From Gemmatimonadota bacterium (GTDB taxonomy: Bacteria; Gemmatimonadota; Gemmatimonadetes; Longimicrobiales; Gaopeijiaceae), in the NCBI GenBank assembly GCA_028874985.1, contig JAPPGI010000058.1:25673-89672 (forward strand): 64,000 bases of DNA. The letters are read 5' to 3'. Made by a program: the position numbers and the translations under genes. Below, one piece after another: positions 38,212-47,231 of this stretch; positions within the stretch are counted from its first letter, which is position 1, and every line of letters begins with the position of its first letter. Below the pieces are notes generated by a model. It was given only the letters and a program-made list of their open reading frames with translations, was not told where the DNA came from and made no database searches.

Positions 38212-38655
38212 CGGGGAAGCCTCCGTCCCGGCTGCATGCCCGTTCGTGTGCGGCGGCGCGTCGCGCCGAAGCCTCATTGAAATCGTCATTCCCGAATCCC
38301 ATTCGTTGCCATGCGGAGGCAGGTCGCTTTGGCCCGCCATCGGCCGTCCACCGCCGATCCGCCTCCCGCGCAGCGCCTCGGCAACCACCGGGCGCCGACG
38401 GCAAACTACGGTGAAGCATCGGCCCGGCTCAAGTTTCAGCTTCATTGACGGCTCGCAACCTACCTTGTGAACCGGTCCCGGTCGCGTGCGGGCGTGTTCG
38501 GGTCCGGAACGGCCCCCGGGTCGAATTCAAAGGGGATTATACCCCTGACTTGACGGGGTTTGCGAACGGTGACTGATGGCCGCAGGTTGAATAGAGAACG
38601 CCGGATCGGGATATGCGGTCCCTCACCGGCGCCTACCACGAACGAGTGAGCGTTC
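38212..38655. other. 444-bp gap between the S9 peptidase and the tnpB remnant
   Basis: The left part should carry the S9 operon promoter; none is clear by eye. At 38531-38559 two mutually exclusive hairpins overlap: AGGGG with CCCCT around ATTATA, and ACCCC with GGGGT around TGACTTGAC. They may belong to the left end of the transposable element or to a leader. Otherwise I see nothing. Confidence 0.35.
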
Positions 38656-39520
38656 ATGGCCTCCGAATCCAAGGTCGTAACTCGCACGATCATCCGCAAG
38701 GCGTACCTGTCGAAGGCGGGCCACCGGAACCTGTCGGAACTTTTCGGGCAACTCACTTGGCTGTGGAACATCGCGCTCCACCGGAGGAAGCAGGCATGGA
38801 TTGAGCGTGAGGAGTCGGTCAGCTCTACGACCAGTGCAAGACGCTGACGAAGGCCCGGCGCGACCCGGTGTGGAGCCGGTTCCCGGTCATGGCGCAGCGG
38901 AGCGTCCTCCAGGGGCTGGACAGGTCCTACAAGGCGTTCTTCCGGCGGATCAAGGCCGGCGATTGGCCCGGCCATCCCCGCTTCAAGCCGGGCGACCGGG
39001 GGATCCGCAGTTTCGAGGTGACCACGCCCGTAAAGACCAACGGCAGGTGGTCATGGGTGGTGGTGAAGGGCGTGGGCCGGATACGGTTCCGGGGCAGGCC
39101 GCCGGAGGGCGGGGTGAAGCTTGTCCGCATCTGCCGCACCGCGCGCAGGGTGAAGGTCCAGCTGGTGGTCGAGCGAAAGCTCGAAGTCACCCCCGGCGTC
39201 TGGCCCGCGCCATCCACGAACAGCAATGGGGCGCCATCGTCCGAATGCTGGGCTACAAGGCTGAAAGCGCCGGTGGCTCGGTGACGACGGTCGCCCCTCA
39301 CCATACGTCACGTGAGTGCAGCGCGTGCGGACACCGCAGGGACATCACCCTGTCGGTCCGCGTCTACCGTTGCGCCGCCTGCGGACTGGTCGTGGACCGC
39401 GACGTGAACGCCGCAAGGAACGTGCTCCAGAGGGCCATGAGTCCGAATCCGGGCGGGGATACCCCGGAATGCGCGGAGCACCAACGGAGAGCGGGTGCAG
39501 TCCTGCCCGCAAGTGCGTAG
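38656..39520 (+). pseudogene. Degenerate IS200/IS605-type tnpB with frameshifts and deletion of the nuclease core
   Basis: Three frames together spell a TnpB. The first (38656 to about 38815) gives MASESKVVTRTIIRKAYLS and LFGQLTWLWNIALHRRK. A shift near 38815 then continues with QLYDQCKTLTKARRD and RSVLQGLDRSYKAFFRRI to about 39175. A second shift leads to ARAIHEQQWGAIVRMLGYKAE and the zinc ribbon CSACGHRRDI...YRCAACGLVVDRDVNAARN. Between VVER and ARAIHEQQ about 100-130 residues of a normal TnpB are missing. They would contain the GIDxG (RuvC-I) and Glu (RuvC-II) catalytic sites; only the RuvC-III Asp in DRDVNAA remains. It cannot encode an active RNA-guided nuclease. No tnpA is nearby; exact element ends were not identified. 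Confidence 0.85.
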
Positions 39521-39631
39521 AACCATGCCGCGTCTAGACAGCGGTATAGTCCCCAATGCCCCAACCCGAACCGCGTATTACCTTGAATCGCGAGAGCATC
39601 GCCACAACCGGCACACCACGCGGAGGTACCC

Positions 39632-41410
39632 GTGAGACACTTTCCTGGTCACATCTTCCTCCATGTCGCCGCCGCTCTCGTTCTCGTCGCGAGCATCCCT
39701 CCCGGCACCAGCGGTCAAATGGTCCGTGGCCGACTCCTGGACACGGACGGCACCGCCGGCGTCGGCGGCGCGATGGTGATGCTGGTGGATGTCAGCGGCT
39801 CGGCGGTCGACGGCACGCTCACGCCGGGCGACGGCCTCTTCCGGCTGTCGGCACCGAGGCCGGGAAAATACCGTTTGAAAGCGGAGCGCATAGGGTATGC
39901 CACCACCCTCTCCGAGTACTTCGACGTCGGGGCCGGCGAGACTGTGAGGATCGACGTTTCCGCGTCGGTGGAGGCGATTTCGCTGGAGGGCATCGAAGCA
40001 AGTGGAGAGCGGCGCTGCGGGATGGACTCCAGGGAAGGGGTGAAGCTCGCGAGGGTCTGGGATGAAGCCCGCAAGGCGCTGGCCGCGGCGGCGTGGACCC
40101 AGGAACGCGGCTACTACCAATACGAGATGAGGAACCTCAGACAGCACCTCGAGCCGGAGGGCAAGCTGATCTCGGAGCAGCGCAGCTACAATAGTTCCTA
40201 CGTGAAGACTCCCTATGTCTCGCGCCCGGCCGATTCCCTGGTTGAAGGCGGTTTCGCGCGGATCACCGGTGAGGAATCGCTCTACTGGGCTCCGGACGCC
40301 GAGGTCCTGCTGTCGGACGCCTTCCTGGCAACGCACTGTTTCAGCCTAAAGACCGACGAGGACAAGGCTCCTGGAAGGATCGGCCTCAAGTTCGAACCCC
40401 AATCGGGACGCGTGACACCCGACATCGGAGGAGTCCTGTGGATGGAACGCGGGACCTCTCACCTGAAGCGCCTGGACTTCTCATACAGGAATATGGACTA
40501 TCCCGGCAGCATGGGGACCACCGGCGCTGGCGGGACGCTGGAGTTCGAAGCCCTGCCCAACGGCACCTGGATCGTCGATTCCTGGCGCATCAGGATGCCC
40601 CACTGGGGCATGCGCACCAGCCCGCTGACGGGAAAGGAGGTCACCTTCCTCGAGGCGATCGTGGTCCAGGGCGGAGATGTCGTCAAGGTGCACGGAGACC
40701 GGGGCACGGTTCTCGAAGCCGAACTCGGGGGCGGCATTGCCGGGGTCATCCTGGACAGCCTCCGAACCGGACTTCGCGGGGCGAGGGTCTTCGTCGAGGG
40801 TACGGGCATCGAGTCGGTCACGGACGCCGAGGGGAAATTCGCGCTGGGCGGGCTGGAGCCCGGCCTGTACTCGGTCAGCTTCACCCATCCGTACCTGGAA
40901 CCGTTCGGATACACCCCGGAGCCCTTCGAGGTAAGGGTATCGGCGAACGCCAAGACTCCGTCCCAGGTCAGCATCTCCGCACCGAGCGTGGCCGGGATCA
41001 CGCGTGGCATGTGCCGCGACGTGGAGCGTCCGGAGCCACCCGTGGAAGCCGGCCGGAAGATCCCCATCGACGGGATTCTGGTGGGCCGGGTGACCGGCCC
41101 CGCCGGGAATCCGGTCCCGAACGCGACGGTCCGCATTCTGTCGACCCACTATGACCTCGTGTCCTCCGAAGGGCGGGTCAACCTGAGGTCGGGACGGACC
41201 GGCGTACAGGTGACGACGAACGCTTCCGGATACTACCGCGCCTGCTGGGTTCCGGTGGACACGCCGCTCGACGTGGCGGTGGTCGAGACCGGCAGCGGGG
41301 CGAACACCGGGGGCCTCGGAGCCGCCGACCTGCGGACCGGGGAGCACCAGGTCGTCATCAATCCGCGGGAGCCCCTGGGCAGACTGGACCTCGAGGTCGG
41401 TGGCAGGTGA
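39632..41410 (+). CDS. Secreted protein with CarboxypepD_reg domains, partner of the TonB receptor
   Basis: A 592-residue exported protein starting at GTG 39632, 5 bp after a GGAGG site. The signal peptide is about residues 1-29 (ending GTSGQ). A first CarboxypepD_reg repeat follows at about 30-115 (MVRGRLLDTDGTAGVGGAMV; YRLKAERIGYATT). A middle region of about 250 residues of unknown fold holds GYYQYEMRNLRQHLEPEG and TSHLKRLDFSYRNMDYP. It resembles the middle of other CarboxypepD_reg outer membrane proteins, but I cannot name it. Two more repeats close the protein (GVILDSLRTGLRGARVFVEGT; GRVTGPAGNPVPNATVRI). The stop overlaps the GTG of the TonB-dependent receptor by 4 bp, so the two are coupled and probably work at the same surface complex. 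Confidence 0.75.
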   Translation: MRHFPGHIFLHVAAALVLVASIPPGTSGQMVRGRLLDTDGTAGVGGAMVMLVDVSGSAVDGTLTPGDGLFRLSAPRPGKYRLKAERIGYATTLSEYFDVGAGETVRIDVSASVEAISLEGIEASGERRCGMDSREGVKLARVWDEARKALAAAAWTQERGYYQYEMRNLRQHLEPEGKLISEQRSYNSSYVKTPYVSRPADSLVEGGFARITGEESLYWAPDAEVLLSDAFLATHCFSLKTDEDKAPGRIGLKFEPQSGRVTPDIGGVLWMERGTSHLKRLDFSYRNMDYPGSMGTTGAGGTLEFEALPNGTWIVDSWRIRMPHWGMRTSPLTGKEVTFLEAIVVQGGDVVKVHGDRGTVLEAELGGGIAGVILDSLRTGLRGARVFVEGTGIESVTDAEGKFALGGLEPGLYSVSFTHPYLEPFGYTPEPFEVRVSANAKTPSQVSISAPSVAGITRGMCRDVERPEPPVEAGRKIPIDGILVGRVTGPAGNPVPNATVRILSTHYDLVSSEGRVNLRSGRTGVQVTTNASGYYRACWVPVDTPLDVAVVETGSGANTGGLGAADLRTGEHQVVINPREPLGRLDLEVGGR

Positions 41411-43614
41411 TCCTTCCCGGCAGCATTGCACCCCGAACCCGGGATACACGGCGTTCCCCGGCTCCCGCGCCGCGAGGACCGGTGGTCGGCGAACCTCTCT
41501 CGGCCGCGGACCCGTGCAAGCCGATATGGGTTTTCGCGCTGGTGCTGGCCACCGCGGCTCCGGCGTCCGTCCCCGTCCCCATCCACGCCCAGAACGACCC
41601 GGGCGACACGGTCTCGCTGGCGCCCATCGTCGTGTCGGCGCTGAGGTCGCCGGTACGGCTGGACCGCCTGCCGTTTTCGGCGTCCGTCATTGCCGGCCCG
41701 ACCCTCTCCGAAGGCAACTCGGGTCTCTTTGTAGAGGAAGCGCTTCACGCCCTGCCCGGGGTGAGGGTGCAGAACCGCTACAACGCCTCCACCGGCGAGA
41801 GAATCTCGATCCGCGGTTTCGGCGCACGGTCCCAGTTCGGTGTGCGCGGCATCAGGATTCTCGTCGACGGTATTCCGGCGACCCTTCCAGACGGCCAGAG
41901 CACCCTCGATCATCTGGACGTCGGCTCGCTGGGGCGGGTCGAGGTGCTCCGGGGTCCCGCGTCGGCCCTCTACGGCAACGGCGCGGGCGGCGTCATCCTC
42001 TTCCGCAGCGCACCGCCGTATGCGGGCACCTATCGACAGGATCTGTCGGTGGTTGCCGGCTCCGACGGACTGCTCAGGGTGCAGACCACCGGCTCGGGCA
42101 CCGTGGGGCGGGTCGGCTTTCGCGCCAGCGCGGCCCGCACCGTGTTCGACGGCTTCAGGAGCAACGCTTCCGGATCCGGAGAGGACCCGTACAGCCGGGC
42201 GGAGAGGGTTACCATCACCACCGCCCTGACCACGCCGGCAGCGGCGGGTACGCTAACGGTGCGGTTGAGCGGCCTGGATCTAGCCGCACTCAACCCCGGC
42301 TCGCTTCCGGCCGACGTGTTCGACGAGGGAAGCAACGAGGCATGGGGATTCAACATTGCCCGCCGGACCCGGAAGGACGTCAGGCAGGGCCAGATGGGCG
42401 TGCACTGGAGGGGGCCCTTCACCGGTCTGGAATGGGTCGTGGCCGCATACGGGGTTCGGCGTGAACTCGACAACCCGATCCCCACCAGCGTGATCGACCT
42501 GCGAAGAAGCGGCGGCGGCGCGCGACTGCAAATGGGCCGGGCGTGGGAGCGGATCGGCCGTCCGGGGCGGGTCGATGTCGGAGTGGAAGGGGACTTTCAG
42601 AGCGACTACCGCCGCAACTTCGTGAACGATGGGGGCAGCGCCGGTGCTCCGACCCTGGACCAGGAGGAGCGCGTGTACGCGGCGGCCGCCTTCTGCCAGC
42701 TACTGATGCCCCTCACCGGCCGGCTGGACGCCATGGCCGCGCTTCGATTCGACCGATTCGGCTTCCGGGTGAACGATCTCCTGGCAGCCCCGGACGATCC
42801 CGACGACTCGGGGGAGCGCGGCATGGGGGGATTGAGCCCGTCCTTCGGCGTTCACGTCGATCTGGGTGACCATGGTGCATTCGCCTCGGTCGGCCGCTCC
42901 TTCGAGACTCCCACGACCACCGAGCTCGCCAACCGACCCGAGGGTGCCGGAGGGTTCAACCCGGATCTGGAACCGCAGGAGGGATGGACGTTCGAAGGCG
43001 GGATCCGGGGCGCGGCGGGAAGCCGTTCGGCCTACGATCTCGCGGTTTTCACAACAGTGCTGACGGGCCAGCTCGTACCGTTCGAGGTGCTCGCGGCCCC
43101 GGGACGCCGCTTCTACCGCAACGCCGGACGATCAAGGGTGCGCGGATTCGAGGTCGCGACGCGAACGGTGCTGTCGCCATCGCTTGCCGCCCGCCTGGCC
43201 TACGGCTACGTGGACGCGCGTTTCATCGAGTTCCGCGCCGGGAACCGTGTATTCGACGACAACCGCGTTCCGGGTATCGCACCGCACCGCCTCGAAGCCT
43301 CGCTGCGGGCAGGCCGCGGAGTGTGGTTCGGCGAGGTCAGGCTGGAGTTACGGGGTGAGGTGCCGGCCAACGACGCCAACGACGGGGTTGCGGAGGGCTA
43401 CGGCCTCGCAGGGATCCGCTTCGGTGCAACCGATATCCGCCTGGGCAGGTTCGCGCTGTCGCCGTTTGCGGCCGTCACCAACCTCACCAATGCGCGCTAC
43501 GCTTCTTCGGTGGTGGTGAACGCCTTTGGCGGCCGGTATTTCGAACCCGGTCCGGATCGGGGTGGCCATGTGGGGTTGACGGTGAGGTGGGAAACCGTCG
43601 GCGACCGGAGCTGA
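41407..43614 (+). CDS. TonB-dependent outer membrane receptor (YncD-like)
   Basis: A 735-residue receptor that should import a ligand across the outer membrane using TonB energy. A long N-terminal leader includes a signal (about 36-62, ending HAQN). The TonB box is probably near DTVSLAPIVVSA. The plug (about 75-205) carries EALHALPGVRVQNRY, ISIRGFGARSQFGVRGIRILVDGIPATLPDGQ, and RVEVLRGPASALYGNGAGGVI; this plug pattern is closest to YncD and some iron-siderophore receptors. The remaining 520 residues are alternating barrel strands ending with a C-terminal strand RGGHVGLTVRWETVGDRS. Substrate unknown; iron, copper or an organic chelate are all possible. GTG at 41407 overlaps the upstream gene. 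The last 118 bp overlap the opposing glycosidase gene. Confidence 0.9.
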   Translation: MILPGSIAPRTRDTRRSPAPAPRGPVVGEPLSAADPCKPIWVFALVLATAAPASVPVPIHAQNDPGDTVSLAPIVVSALRSPVRLDRLPFSASVIAGPTLSEGNSGLFVEEALHALPGVRVQNRYNASTGERISIRGFGARSQFGVRGIRILVDGIPATLPDGQSTLDHLDVGSLGRVEVLRGPASALYGNGAGGVILFRSAPPYAGTYRQDLSVVAGSDGLLRVQTTGSGTVGRVGFRASAARTVFDGFRSNASGSGEDPYSRAERVTITTALTTPAAAGTLTVRLSGLDLAALNPGSLPADVFDEGSNEAWGFNIARRTRKDVRQGQMGVHWRGPFTGLEWVVAAYGVRRELDNPIPTSVIDLRRSGGGARLQMGRAWERIGRPGRVDVGVEGDFQSDYRRNFVNDGGSAGAPTLDQEERVYAAAAFCQLLMPLTGRLDAMAALRFDRFGFRVNDLLAAPDDPDDSGERGMGGLSPSFGVHVDLGDHGAFASVGRSFETPTTTELANRPEGAGGFNPDLEPQEGWTFEGGIRGAAGSRSAYDLAVFTTVLTGQLVPFEVLAAPGRRFYRNAGRSRVRGFEVATRTVLSPSLAARLAYGYVDARFIEFRAGNRVFDDNRVPGIAPHRLEASLRAGRGVWFGEVRLELRGEVPANDANDGVAEGYGLAGIRFGATDIRLGRFALSPFAAVTNLTNARYASSVVVNAFGGRYFEPGPDRGGHVGLTVRWETVGDRS

Positions 43615-44558
43615 GCGATGTCGCAGCCCGAGCCGTCACGCACCAGCCAGAGACTATTGCCCACGGGACGTTCGCCCGCCACATCGGAGGGGTTGCTGAC
43701 CAGCCGTTTCCCCAGCGCCATCGCGGAAGAACCACCCCCATCCAGGTTAAGCGCCTCGGCGGCACCGAGCGCCTCGAAAAGCCCGGTCAGCTCGGGAAGC
43801 GTCATGCCCACGGAATGCGAAAGCCGGCGTCCATCGACCACGACCAGCCACAGAAGGCTACCCTCCGAGTCGTAGCCCACCGCCGTTCGCGGATGGCGGG
43901 CCGCTGCGAACCGAGGCCTTTCCGCGACTGCCAGGTCCTCCACCCGGGCCCCCTCGTCCAGAAGTTCGGGAAAGCCGCCGAGTACCTGGAGTCCCGCTGC
44001 CGAGACGGAGTCCCGGCCGAATGCGGTGCCGGGGCCGATTCGTGGAATCCGTCCCGAATCCCACGCAATGGCCGGACGTGAGGACGAGCGTCTCGTCGTC
44101 GCGGTGACTTCCGGCCCGACCGGGGAACCGTCCATCGAGAAGAAGTCCCCGTTGACACCAGCCAGGGGTGTGGCATCGCCGCGTGGGATCATGGCCGTGA
44201 CCGCCTTGCGCGTGCGCGTGACCCCGTCCTCCTCCAAAGCGGGAACGACGACGAGCTTCAGGTCGCACCGCGTGAGGTCGGCTGACACCAGGTGGACCGC
44301 CCAGGGGCCGCCCGCGGACCACACGAAATGGTAGAAGACACCGTCTCCCAGTGGCTCATTGTGCAGGGAATCGGGTTCGAGCCATGACAGGGCGGCCGCG
44401 GGAAGAGAGCGATCCGCGCCGATCTCCCTGTCCGGTGCCGCGCAGTTGGTCAGGGCGAGGAGGGCGGCGGCGAACACGGCCGGCCACCTGCCCCGGACGG
44501 GACCGAACGGAGTCACCGTGGATACGTCCAGCGGCGCGGCGAAATGGGAAGTTGGCAT
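43497..44558 (-). CDS. Phosphodiester glycosidase family (NAGPA-like) lipoprotein
   Basis: About 353 residues. The N-terminal hydrophobic segment ends in ALTNC, a plausible lipobox, so the protein may be lipid-anchored. The family domain is clear: DGVFYHFVWSAGGPWAVHLVSADL at the start, TPLAGVNGDFFSMDGSPVG, HPRTAVGYDSEGSLLWLVVVDGR and LNLDGGGSSAM. Members remove N-acetylglucosamine from phosphodiesters or take part in exopolysaccharide metabolism; the substrate here is unknown. The domain ends near NSLWLVRDG. The last 40 residues or so (CDIAQLRSP onward) lie outside it and are the part overlapping the receptor gene. The start is uncertain: ATG 44558 is used, with GTG 44603 and GTG 44516 as alternatives. 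The GTG at 44516 would give a shorter signal peptide. Confidence 0.8.
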   Translation of the reverse strand: MPTSHFAAPLDVSTVTPFGPVRGRWPAVFAAALLALTNCAAPDREIGADRSLPAAALSWLEPDSLHNEPLGDGVFYHFVWSAGGPWAVHLVSADLTRCDLKLVVVPALEEDGVTRTRKAVTAMIPRGDATPLAGVNGDFFSMDGSPVGPEVTATTRRSSSRPAIAWDSGRIPRIGPGTAFGRDSVSAAGLQVLGGFPELLDEGARVEDLAVAERPRFAAARHPRTAVGYDSEGSLLWLVVVDGRRLSHSVGMTLPELTGLFEALGAAEALNLDGGGSSAMALGKRLVSNPSDVAGERPVGNSLWLVRDGSGCDIAQLRSPTVSHLTVNPTWPPRSGPGSKYRPPKAFTTTEEA

Positions 44559-44683
44559 TGCACTGGGGAGAGGGGCGGGTGGCTGAATCTGGGGCGGCAT
44601 CACAGTTGCCGGGAGGGGTCGCAGCGGAATGGCCCGCTAGCGGAGCTGGAATCCGATCCTGCAACCCGGTATGTTGGCACGCC

Positions 44684-45244
44684 ATGGCTCCGAATCGTTC
44701 CTCCTGCGCCCGCACACCACACCTCCCCGGGGGGCGTGCCCCGGCAGCCCGGCGAGAGACCGCTCCGGGCATTGGACCCTTGCTCGCGCTGGTCACGCTG
44801 TGCTCGGCCGCCGCAACGGATACCGCCTGCGCCCAGTACCGTTTCGGTCTGTCGCTCGGCGGTGCGAGCACGGTCGCACTGGTAGTCGAATACCGATGGG
44901 AACACCAGGGACTGGAGGTCCAGGCGGGAACCTGGCAGTTCCGGGACCTGAGCCTGTCCGTCACCGGAAAGCAGTACGTGGGCTCCCGTGCGGTGGAGCC
45001 CTTCGTGGGCGCGGGTCTGTGGGCCATCGTCGCCCGGGCGGAGGAAGGAACCGGTTACGGCCTCATCGGCCGCATTCCGACCGGATTCGACTGGGACGTG
45101 GCATCACGGCACGCGGTCGCGCTGACAATCTACCTCAACCGAGCCCTCGCCCTGAAACGCCCGGACCCGGAGGACCGGCGACCACCCCGAAAGACCCTGG
45201 TACCGCTCCCGGAACTCAGCTATCGCTGGCAGTCCGGGCGCTGA
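44684..45244 (+). CDS. Small secreted protein, probable outer membrane beta protein
   Basis: I do not recognise a named family. From the ATG at 44684 the protein has 186 residues: a signal peptide of about 45 residues (hydrophobic GIGPLLALVTLCSAA, ending ACAQ), then strands alternating polar and hydrophobic residues (YRFGLSLGGASTVALVVEYRW, EVQAGTWQFRDLSLSVTGKQY, AVEPFVGAGLWAIVARAE, VASRHAVALTIYLNRALAL). The glycine-rich strand pattern resembles small eight-stranded outer membrane barrels. Its stop lies 26 bp from the threonine synthase stop (convergent). The frame is open upstream across the glycosidase start, but the signal peptide supports 44684. Confidence 0.6.
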   Translation: MAPNRSSCARTPHLPGGRAPAARRETAPGIGPLLALVTLCSAAATDTACAQYRFGLSLGGASTVALVVEYRWEHQGLEVQAGTWQFRDLSLSVTGKQYVGSRAVEPFVGAGLWAIVARAEEGTGYGLIGRIPTGFDWDVASRHAVALTIYLNRALALKRPDPEDRRPPRKTLVPLPELSYRWQSGR

Positions 45245-45270
45245 GAGCGGCGCCCGGCGGTCCCACCCGC

Positions 45271-46461
45271 TCAGCCCAGCGGCTCCATTCCCACGTACTT
45301 CAGGCCGCTGCCGGTATTGAACAGCACGACTTCGTCCGCCGCGCCCACGAGCCCCAGCTCCCGCAGCCTGGGCACGGCGGCGGCGGTCGCCCCACCCTCG
45401 GGTGCTACGAAAATCCCCGTCGCGGCTCCCATGCCGCGCACCCATTCCTCCATTTCCCCATCGGCAACCGCCACGGCCCCACCCCCCGATTCGCGAAGCG
45501 CACGCAGGATCAGAAAGTCCCCCACGGCCCCCGGCACGCGGAGCCCCGCCGCGTAGGTGGCGGCTTTCTTCCAAACGCCCGCCTCCTCCCACCCCCGCTC
45601 CCAGGCGTGCACCACCGGGGCGCACCCGGCCGCCTGTACCGAGAACATCCGCGGTCGCTTCCGCTCGATCCAGCCGAGTGCCTCCATCTCCGCAAACGCC
45701 TTCCACATGCCGATAAGTCCCGTGCCGCCCCCGGTCGGATAGACGATCGCATCGGGCAGGCGACCGCCTAGCTGCTCGAAGAGCTCGTAGCCCATCGTCT
45801 TCTTCCCTTCCACCCGGTACGGTTCCTTCAGGGTGGAGAGGTCCCACCAGCCGTCTTCGTCGCACCTCCGGCGCACAACCGCACCGCAGTCTCCGATAAG
45901 GCCGTCGAGAAGCCGGACTTCGGCTCCCAGCGCGCGGATCTCGGCCAGTATGGGAACGGGCGTGTCCGCCGGCACCACCACATGGACCGGCAGTCCCGCG
46001 GCCGCACCATACGCGGCGGCAGCTCCGGCGGCGTTTCCGGCGGAAGGAATCGCGAGCCCCCTCGCTCCGAGTTCCAGCGCCCGCGAGACGGCCATGCAGA
46101 GGCCCCTGTCCTTGAAGGAGCCGGTCGGGTTCTGCCCCTCGTCCTTGACCCACAGCCGTCCCACCTTCAGCGTGCGGGCCAGACGGGGCGACTCCACCAG
46201 GGGCGTGAAACCCTCGCCGAGGCTGACTCGACATGCACGGTCTCGCACGGGCAGGACCTCGGCATAGCGCCACAGGGTGGGCTCACGGCCGGCGACGGCG
46301 CGGGGGGTGAACCGGCCGCCGAGCGCGGCAAGGTCGTAGCGGGCGAAGAGCGGCTTCCCCGCTGGCGAAAGGCCGATCAACCGTTCGGACGGGAGGCGTT
46401 CCCCCGTGGCGGTGCACTGCAGAAACGCCGCCCCGGGAAGGTCGCCGGGCGGAATGCTCAT
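45271..46461 (-). CDS. thrC: Threonine synthase
   Basis: A PLP-dependent lyase of 396 residues that converts O-phosphohomoserine to threonine and phosphate. Landmarks are an N-terminal Cys-containing region (FLQCTATGERLP), SLGEGFTPLVESPRLA, the PLP lysine in KDEGQNPTGSFKDRGL (near residue 120), PSAGNAAGAAAAYGA, YPTGGGTGLIGMWKAF (phosphate loop) and FVAPEGGATAAAVPRL. The N-terminus and length match the class of threonine synthases with a rubredoxin-like head, although only one of the expected cysteines is clear. ATG 46461 is used; the upstream extension has no family similarity. It is divergent from the ECF sigma gene and convergent with the small secreted protein. Other threonine-like PLP enzymes (cysteate synthase, diaminopropionate lyase) fit less well. 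Confidence 0.88.
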   Translation of the reverse strand: MSIPPGDLPGAAFLQCTATGERLPSERLIGLSPAGKPLFARYDLAALGGRFTPRAVAGREPTLWRYAEVLPVRDRACRVSLGEGFTPLVESPRLARTLKVGRLWVKDEGQNPTGSFKDRGLCMAVSRALELGARGLAIPSAGNAAGAAAAYGAAAGLPVHVVVPADTPVPILAEIRALGAEVRLLDGLIGDCGAVVRRRCDEDGWWDLSTLKEPYRVEGKKTMGYELFEQLGGRLPDAIVYPTGGGTGLIGMWKAFAEMEALGWIERKRPRMFSVQAAGCAPVVHAWERGWEEAGVWKKAATYAAGLRVPGAVGDFLILRALRESGGGAVAVADGEMEEWVRGMGAATGIFVAPEGGATAAAVPRLRELGLVGAADEVVLFNTGSGLKYVGMEPLG

Positions 46462-46583
46462 CTCAGGGGTTTCGGGGTTGCGGTAGGCGTGGCGCTGCAG
46501 CGGGTGGGCGTGGCAGATTTCGCGCGGGCAACCGTACATTGTCCAACACGCATCTCACGGAGGCAACCATCTGGAACCACCGG

Positions 46584-47231
46584 ATGCCCCGGCCGAAACA
46601 GACTGCGAGGACCGAGGGAGATCACGGGTACGTGCGGTTGAATCGTGCTCGCGGGTACGCCAACTTGAAAACCGGAAACATCGAAGCCCAACTGATTCGC
46701 CGCGCGTGCGAGGGAGACGGCCGAGCCGTCCGCGCACTCTACGACCGCTACTCCCCCCGGGTGTACGCGGTGGTCCGCCGGATCGCCGGCGACGATGACC
46801 TGGCGGAGGACTACGCCCAGGAAGCGTGGATCCGGGCCATTCGGGCCCTGCCCACCTTCCGTGGCGAAGCCCGCTTTTCCACTTGGCTGCACCGGATCGC
46901 TGTCAATTCGGCGCTCCAGGCAGTCAGAAAGGATAATACCAGAAGGAAGCGCGAAGCCCCGCTCCCGGACGTCATTCCGGTGCCACCCCGGATTGGCGAC
47001 ACACTGATGGCCCGCAAGCTGGAGGAGGCGCTGGCGGAACTGCCGGAGGGCATGAGAAAAGTGTTGATTCTGCACGATGTCGAAGGCTACACCCACGAGG
47101 AGATCGGCAAGATCCTGGGCGTGACATCGGGCACTTCGAAGTCTCAGCTCTTCAAGGCGCGGGCCAAGATGCGGAAGATGCTCAAAGGATACGAAACACA
47201 TGCCAAGGAAGTCGAAGCATGGAGCGTTTGA
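46584..47231 (+). CDS. ECF-type RNA polymerase sigma factor
   Basis: An extracytoplasmic-function sigma factor of about 215 residues. Region 2 is AVRALYDRYSPRVYAVVRRIAGDDDLAEDYAQEAWIRAIRALPTF, where DLAEDYAQE is the core-binding and -10 motif. Region 4 is LAELPEGMRKVLILHDVEGYTHEEIGKILGVTSGTSKSQLFKARAKMRKML with the helix-turn-helix. The start is uncertain. ATG 46584 is the first ATG; GTG 46632 has a GAGGGAGA stretch about 11 bp upstream and still retains both domains. The stop overlaps the anti-sigma ATG by 13 bp, which is the usual arrangement for sigma and anti-sigma pairs. Confidence 0.92.
   Translation: MPRPKQTARTEGDHGYVRLNRARGYANLKTGNIEAQLIRRACEGDGRAVRALYDRYSPRVYAVVRRIAGDDDLAEDYAQEAWIRAIRALPTFRGEARFSTWLHRIAVNSALQAVRKDNTRRKREAPLPDVIPVPPRIGDTLMARKLEEALAELPEGMRKVLILHDVEGYTHEEIGKILGVTSGTSKSQLFKARAKMRKMLKGYETHAKEVEAWSV

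Noticed and set aside
38460-38975. A 171-codon minus-strand frame over the tnpB remnant's left part
   Set aside because: No recognisable protein features; it crosses the decayed element and its left flank.
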